A stretch of 7,094 nucleotides of DNA from Flavobacteriales bacterium UBA5422 (GTDB taxonomy: Bacteria > Bacteroidota > Bacteroidia > Flavobacteriales_D > Crocinitomicaceae), in NCBI GenBank assembly GCA_002409405.1, contig DHNG01000020.1, forward strand, positions 64,043 to 71,136, in the 5' to 3' direction. Positions 1 to 5,200 of this stretch are shown piece by piece. The position numbers were made by a program, and so were the translations under genes. Every line of letters starts with the position of its first letter. The stretch's first letter is position 1. The notes under the pieces are model-generated. The model did no database searches. It was not told where the DNA came from and saw only the letters and a list, made by a program, of their open reading frames with translations.

Positions 1-180
1 TACTTTTTGAGTAGCAACTTCCTTTGAGTCAGCGTCAACAAATAAGCGAATGTGACGTCCGATACGAACACCATCGATTTCAGGCAATCCTATACTCTTC
101 ATGCTGTTTGTAACTGCTTTTCCTTGTGGATCTAACAATGCTTCCAACGGCATTACGTCTATTTCTGCTTTAAATCTCAT
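1..180 (-). CDS. purS: Phosphoribosylformylglycinamidine synthase subunit PurS, N-terminal part (cut by window edge)
   Basis: PurS is the small (about 80-90 residue) subunit of the multi-subunit FGAM synthase. With PurL (amidotransfer/ATP) and PurQ (glutaminase) it converts FGAR to FGAM in de novo purine synthesis in the cytoplasm; PurS bridges the two larger subunits. Sixty codons are visible, from the ATG at 180-178 to base 1 with no stop. The protein starts MRFKAEIDVMP, then has LLDPQGKAV (about 15-23) and GLPEIDGVRIGRHI (about 31-44). The DPQGKAV and VRIG segments are PurS family hallmarks. Its start overlaps the pssA stop in an ATGA, so it is probably translated from the same leftward transcript. 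No Shine-Dalgarno is visible; the region just upstream is A-rich. About a quarter of the protein lies outside the window. Identification rests on the family pattern as I recall it, and is strong. Confidence 0.93.
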   Translation of the reverse strand, partial: MRFKAEIDVMPLEALLDPQGKAVTNSMKSIGLPEIDGVRIGRHIRLFVDADSKEVATQKV

Positions 181-1004
181 GCTGCGTGTTTTTTTCGTTT
201 ATTTTCGATAACTGATAAAATCAGGTACAAAATTATAATAATTGGAATAGCCCAGGCAAATAAAATCGGAATTAATATCAAACAACACCCCAAAAAGATG
301 AATTTTATTTCATTCCCCTTCCATTTGAAGTGCTTAAATTTCAATGAAAACAGCGGGAGCTCCGCAATCAACAATAGAGACATGATCAGCGTAATTGCAA
401 TCAGTACCCAGGGAGTTAAAACCTGATTCAATACATTACTTTCTATTCCTGCATTGTAATAATAGGAAATCAACAATGGAAAGGATGTGAAGAAAATGGT
501 ATTAGCAGGTGTCGGCAAGCCGATAAAACTTTCCGATTGACGGGTGTCAATGTTAAATTTTGCCAGACGAAACAACGAGAAAAACGGAATAATCAACCCT
601 GCAAAGCATAGGTAATTAACGGCACTCCAGTTCCCTGCTACAATCGGGGAGAAAAAGTCAGTCACATGCATGGATACGTATTGGGATAAGGAAATTCCAT
701 CTCCACCACTCAATCCTCCTTGCGTTTGGATGATCAGTAATACACAGACCAGAATTCCGGGAGCAACCCCAAAAGTAACCATATCTGCCAATGAATCCAG
801 TTGCTTTCCCAACTCACTCATTTGATTGAGTTTCCGTGCAATGAAACCGTCCAGAAAATCCAGAATAGCTGCCAGGTAAATAAGGTAACAGGCGATTTCC
901 AGCTGCCCGGAAAACACCATGAAGATGGATGAAATACCGCAGAGTAGATTTCCTGCGGTCATTAAATTGGGTAAATTGAACATTTCGTGTGCTAAAATAC
1001 ACAT
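177..1004 (-). CDS. pssA: CDP-diacylglycerol--serine O-phosphatidyltransferase (phosphatidylserine synthase)
   Basis: This integral inner-membrane enzyme transfers phosphatidate from CDP-diacylglycerol to L-serine, giving phosphatidylserine and CMP, the first step towards phosphatidylethanolamine. The full CDP-alcohol phosphatidyltransferase signature D-x2-D-G-x2-A-R-x8-G-x3-D-x3-D is intact: D49, D52, G53, A56, R57, G66, D70 and D74 of 275 residues. Typical of the Pss branch are a PNLMTAGNLLCG N-terminus, FRLAKFN (about 145-151) and FIGLPTPAN (about 160-168). Several hydrophobic membrane segments follow, including two near the C-terminus, and the tail is basic (NKRKKHAA). A polar loop at about 93-128 seems long for the family. 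Start: the outer ATG (1004-1002) is given here. An in-frame ATG at 983-981 would give MFNLPNLM, closer to where relatives usually begin, and the outer ATG lies in a hairpin, so the inner start is about equally likely. The stop overlaps the purS start by four bases. Serine as the acceptor is inferred from these Pss-like motifs. Confidence 0.93.
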   Translation of the reverse strand: MCILAHEMFNLPNLMTAGNLLCGISSIFMVFSGQLEIACYLIYLAAILDFLDGFIARKLNQMSELGKQLDSLADMVTFGVAPGILVCVLLIIQTQGGLSGGDGISLSQYVSMHVTDFFSPIVAGNWSAVNYLCFAGLIIPFFSLFRLAKFNIDTRQSESFIGLPTPANTIFFTSFPLLISYYYNAGIESNVLNQVLTPWVLIAITLIMSLLLIAELPLFSLKFKHFKWKGNEIKFIFLGCCLILIPILFAWAIPIIIILYLILSVIENKRKKHAA

Positions 1005-1014
1005 TTAGATGTGT
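999..1014. repeat. Perfect 6-bp inverted repeat (ACACAT / ATGTGT) over the outer pssA start codon
   Basis: The two arms, 999-1004 and 1009-1014, are perfect reverse complements separated by four bases (TTAG on the + strand). In the leftward pssA transcript this makes a short stem-loop whose 3' arm begins with the outermost possible ATG (1004-1002). A nearby CACAC just downstream in that transcript could pair with the same GTGT bases instead. It could be a small operator palindrome, a translational hairpin, or chance in AT-rich DNA. The arms are seen directly; any function is inference. Confidence 0.35.
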
Positions 1015-1033
1015 CGTTTTCAACGAATAGATA

Positions 1034-1041
1034 TATTTTTG
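1034..1041 (+). promoter_or_regulatory. Putative Bacteroidota-type -7 promoter element for porV2-porU2
   Basis: TATTTTTG matches the Bacteroidota primary sigma factor -7 consensus TAnnTTTG exactly. It would place the transcription start at about 1046-1050, with a 5' leader of about 65-70 bases before the ATG at 1116. I see no clear TTG-type -33 element at the usual distance upstream; the closest is a T-rich stretch around 1014-1020. The site lies in the divergent region between pssA and the porV2-like gene, where a rightward promoter is needed. Confidence 0.5.
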
Positions 1042-1104
1042 TGCGATAAATTGAATAAATAAACCTGTCAACACAATTTTTTGAGAAAAAGAGTGTTAAT
1101 AGTC

Positions 1105-1110
1105 AGGTGA
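1105..1110 (+). promoter_or_regulatory. Shine-Dalgarno-like AGGTGA that decides the porV2 start
   Basis: AGGTGA lies five bases before the ATG at 1116 and contains the alternative GTG start at 1107. It favours initiation at 1116 over the GTG, because the GTG itself would sit inside the ribosome-binding sequence. Strong Shine-Dalgarno sites are uncommon in Bacteroidota, so this is supportive but not decisive. Confidence 0.4.
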
Positions 1111-1115
1111 AAATT

Positions 1116-2216
1116 ATGCTTATGACTCATCGTATCATTGCTTTGGCAATCATCCTATTATCAACTACTGCTTACTCGCAGACAGTTGCACCAAAATACT
1201 CCAATGAGTTTTTAGCCATCGGGGTTGGAGCAGATGCACTTGGGCTGGGAAATGCTGTGGTTGCCAATACCGGAAACGTTATGTCGGGCTACTGGAATCC
1301 TGCCGGGTTGACCCGTGTTGATAAGTGGCTGGATGTCGGACTGATGCACAGTGAATATTTTGCCGGAATTGCTAAATACGATTACCTGGGATTAGCACAT
1401 AAAATCGATAAAAAAAGCGCGATTGCCTTTTCAGCCATTCGTTTTGGTGTGGATGACATTCCCAATACAACTCAATTGATTGATAACAATGGAAATGTGG
1501 ATTACGATAAGATTACCACATTTACTGCAGCGGATTATGCCTTTTTATTGTCTTATGCCCGAAAATTGAAAGTGGAAGGACTCAGTTTGGGAGGTAGCTT
1601 TAAAGTAGTATACAGAAAAGTGGGTGATTTTGCCAAAAGCTGGGGATTCGGACTGGATGCAGGATTGCAATACCAACGTGGGCAACACTGGAAATTCGGC
1701 GCTGTACTTCGCGATGCAACATCTACCTTTAATGCCTGGATGTTCACACTGGACGACGCAACGAAAGAAGTATTTGAGCGCACTAACAATGAGATTCCTC
1801 AAAACGGACTGGAATTGACCATGCCGCGACTGATCATCGGTTCATATGCCAAATATCCGTTGGGAAAAAAAGGAATTTACTTTGCAGGTGAAATCAATGC
1901 CGATATTACAACGGACGGTCGCCGGAATACAGTCATTCGCTCCGGTGTATTTTCAGTTGATCCGAAGATGGGAATCGAATTCGGATTCAGAAATTATGTA
2001 GCCGTACGTGCGGGAATTACCAACATGCAGTTTGTAAAGAACTTTGACGATAGTAAATCTTTTAATGTTCAGCCGAATATCGGGATCGGATTAAACTTAA
2101 AAAGCGTATATTTGGATTACGCATTTACAGATATCGGGGATGCTTCCGTTGCGTTGTATTCACATGTGGTCTCGTTGCGTGTTGTACTGAATAAACCCAA
2201 ATCGATGACGAAATGA
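1116..2216 (+). CDS. porV2: Putative type IX sorting system protein PorV2 (PorV/PorQ-family outer-membrane beta-barrel)
   Basis: A predicted outer-membrane barrel of 366 residues. It has a Sec signal peptide (hydrophobic core about 7-19, likely cleavage after AYS at 19-21), then mature sequence beginning QTVAPKYSNEFLAIG. The N-terminal part carries the PorV/PorQ (FadL-like) pattern: GADALGLGNAVVA (about 38-50) followed by YWNPAGL (59-65). The rest is alternating, Gly- and aromatic-rich sequence typical of beta strands, ending in a strand-like YSHVVSLRVVL near the C-terminus. In the canonical T9SS, PorV binds the C-terminal domains of cargo emerging from the SprA channel and carries them to the sortase PorU. 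This protein lies directly before a PorU-like protease and overlaps it by four bases, which suggests the same kind of partnership. It is assigned as PorV2 rather than canonical PorV or PorQ because of its partner and the gene order. The start at 1116 is chosen for the AGGTGA at 1105-1110; 1107 (GTG) and 1122 (ATG) are in frame. Barrel family is secure; the subfamily is less so. Confidence 0.82.
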   Translation: MLMTHRIIALAIILLSTTAYSQTVAPKYSNEFLAIGVGADALGLGNAVVANTGNVMSGYWNPAGLTRVDKWLDVGLMHSEYFAGIAKYDYLGLAHKIDKKSAIAFSAIRFGVDDIPNTTQLIDNNGNVDYDKITTFTAADYAFLLSYARKLKVEGLSLGGSFKVVYRKVGDFAKSWGFGLDAGLQYQRGQHWKFGAVLRDATSTFNAWMFTLDDATKEVFERTNNEIPQNGLELTMPRLIIGSYAKYPLGKKGIYFAGEINADITTDGRRNTVIRSGVFSVDPKMGIEFGFRNYVAVRAGITNMQFVKNFDDSKSFNVQPNIGIGLNLKSVYLDYAFTDIGDASVALYSHVVSLRVVLNKPKSMTK

Positions 2217-5200
2217 TTCGACTGCTACACACCACTATTTTCACTGTTTTATTGGTACTGTTATTGTGCCCGTATTCGGCATTTGCTCAATCGTACGGGA
2301 ATGAATGGATCAATTTTAATCAGCGTTATTATAGTTTTCCTGTAGCACAAACCGGTTTAAAAAGAATTAATTACGACGATCTGAACAATGCAGGAATTCC
2401 GGTTGGTTCGTTTTCGCACCAGCAAATTCAGTTATTCGGCCGGCAAAAAGAAATTCCGATCTGGGTAGAAACCAACGGAGACGGAACATTTAATTCGGGA
2501 GATTATATTTTGTTTTATGCAGAGCGCAATGACGGATGGCTGGATTCTATGCTATACCTCGATCCTTCAAAAGCTGCCAACCCTTCCGTTAGTTTATTCA
2601 ATGACACCATTTACTATTTTTTTACGTGGAATAACCAGGTCAATAATTTACGGTTTACAGATGAATTAAGCGCAGATTATGCAAATTATACACCTGTAAA
2701 CTACGTGTGGGACAAATATGAACAAGGATATCAAAATTCATACTTAGAAGGAGAACGATTACAATCCCTTTTATCCAGTGCGTTTTATGTAGCAGGTGAA
2801 GGATACGGATTGGCACAGGTCAATGGAATCAATGGCTATAACCTGGATTTGACAGCCCAGACACCTTATCCGTATACCGCTTCGGGAAGTCCGGCGGCAC
2901 GTTTCAAAGGATTGGTTACAACAACAGCAAGTTCACCGGTAGCTCAGAGCGGTGATCCGAATCACCACACTCAATGGAGAATCAATGGACAATTGGTCTA
3001 CGACCAGACCGGGTTTGGTTGTATACAGTTCAAAGCAGATCTGCCGTTTTCTACGGCGGGAATGACCCATACCACAGATTTAGACTGGACAATCGTCGGA
3101 GATTTACCAGTGGAGACCATGTATCAATCTCTGACATACTGGTCGATTGATTATCCCAGAATTCCAAATTTCAATGGAGCCGCACGCTTTAAAATCCGTG
3201 TAGAAAACGGCTCGCAGGTAAAGAACAGAGTGGATTACACTGCGTTGGGAGTTTCAAACCCTGTTATTTTCAGTTTCGGATCTTCCCCACGACGGATTTA
3301 CCCACAAACCAATGGCGGATCTCAGGCCATCCTGTTTCCCAATAATTCTGGCGGAAGCTATTCGGAAATTGTTGCCTATGATCTCAATAGTGCACAAACA
3401 ATTACGGGGTTTTCTCCTGTTAATGCAACAGGATTTTTTACTAACTATGCCAATATAAGCCATGAACAGGCATATATCATTGTATACCATCCAAGTTTAT
3501 ATCCGGCTTCTAACCAATACAGGATGTACCGCCAGAGTATCGCTGGAGGAGGTAACAACGTGGTGATGGCAAATATAGAAGAATTGTACCTTCAGTACGG
3601 AGGAGGAATCAAGCAGCACATCAACGGAATCCGTAGATTTGCACTGCATTCATATGATTTGTCTACTCAAAAGCCGGAAGCATTGCTATTATTGGGGAAA
3701 GGATTGTATCCTACCATTGCCAGAGGGAATGGATTTAACCAAAACCTGGTTCCGACATTCGGAGTACCGGCTTCAGATATACTGATCACCTCCAATTTAC
3801 CGGGGACATCGTTGTGGAAACCACTTATTCCAACCGGACGAATTTCTGTGAATACAGAAGCAGGAATTTTAAACTACCTGGACAAAATTACCACATATGA
3901 GGGAAATCAAAATCAGAATGATGTCTATGACACACCAAGCAAAGACTGGCAGAAGCACATCATTCACCTGATTGGTGGAACCGACTTATCCCAACAGGCA
4001 TCCTTTAATGCACAGATGGAAATCATGAAAATCAAAGCAGAGGGAGATCGGTTTGGGGGGAAGGTTCATACATTGAAACGCGAATCAGACGATCCGATTC
4101 CTCCTACTCAGTTGCAGAACATCATGACCCGTATTGCAAACGGTGTTTCGGTGATGACGTATTACGGGCATAAAGGAACAACCAATTCCGGTTTTGAAAT
4201 CAACCTGGATGAGGTACAAAATTGGAACAATGCAAATAAATACCCGTTGATGATTGCCAATTCGTGCTATAACGGAGATCTTTTTGAATTGGGGTTAGGT
4301 TCTTCTTCCGAATACTTTGTCAATACCCCTAAACTGGGAGCAATTGGTTATATTTCTTCTGTAAGTACGGGATTTCACCCGATGGTAGGGGTTTATAGTA
4401 ACGAATTGTATAATCAATTCACACGCATTTCTTATTCGGAATCGATTGCTAAGAACATGTCAAATGCAATCCAGGCACTGGAATCTCCTGCCAACATGTA
4501 TATGGAGGTAACAGCAACACAGATGTTATTGAACGGTGACCCGGGATTAAAGGTAAATTACCACAACCGACCCGAGATTGAACTACTGGAACAAAACATT
4601 TCCTTCAAACCGGATTATGTTGATTTGAATACGGATAGCATTGAGATGAATATTGCCCTGAAAAATTTGGGGAGCTCTGTTATTGATTCATTTACGATCG
4701 AAATCAGCAGGAATTTTCCGGGAAGTGACATTGATTCAATATACCATGTGAAAAGAGCACAACTTCATTATGTAGATACGGTAAAGATTAAATTTCCATT
4801 ACAACCAGGGATTGCAGCCGGATTAAATGTATTCGATGTAAAAGTTGATATTCCCAGCTTTATTCCGGAGCAATACGATGAAATCTACAACAACCAGGTA
4901 ATTAAAAATTACTTTCTGAACCTGAATGGAATTGTTCCGGTGGTACCGTATGAATTTGCAGTTGTTCCACACGATACCATTACATTAAAAGCATCGACCA
5001 TTAACCCGATTGCTGAATACAATACGTATCGTTTCCAGATTGATACTACTGACTTGTTCAACAGTCCGTTTCTTAAAAATGCAGTCGTTTCAGGATTGGG
5101 TGGGGTAAAAGAAGTGAAACCGAATCAATGGAACAGTCCGTTGCAATTGCAGGATAGTGTGGTATATTTCTGGAGGGTAGCTGTTGACGAACAAAATCCG

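Noticed and set aside
1043..1071. Leftward TTGACA (1071-1066) with TATCGC 17 bases further on, as a sigma70-like promoter for pssA
   Set aside because: TATCGC matches the -10 consensus poorly and Bacteroidota do not use the TTGACA/TATAAT pattern; no TAnnTTTG follows on this strand. pssA must have a promoter, but I cannot place it.
814..1074. Minus-strand open frame of 86 codons across the 5' part of pssA and the intergenic region
   Set aside because: It overlaps pssA in another frame, shows no family pattern or signal, and pssA has a full catalytic signature.
1545..1818. Short open frames on both strands inside the porV2-like gene
   Set aside because: They are out of frame with a well-supported barrel gene, have low-complexity or unlikely composition, and lack any start-site signals.
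2252..2269. Possible lipoprotein signal (LLLC) in the PorU2 leader
   Set aside because: The residue before Cys19 is Leu, not Gly/Ala/Ser, and a good signal peptidase I site (AFA, then Gln) follows.
3254..3490. Minus-strand 78-codon open frame inside porU2
   Set aside because: It is antisense to a continuous, domain-bearing coding frame and matches nothing recognisable.
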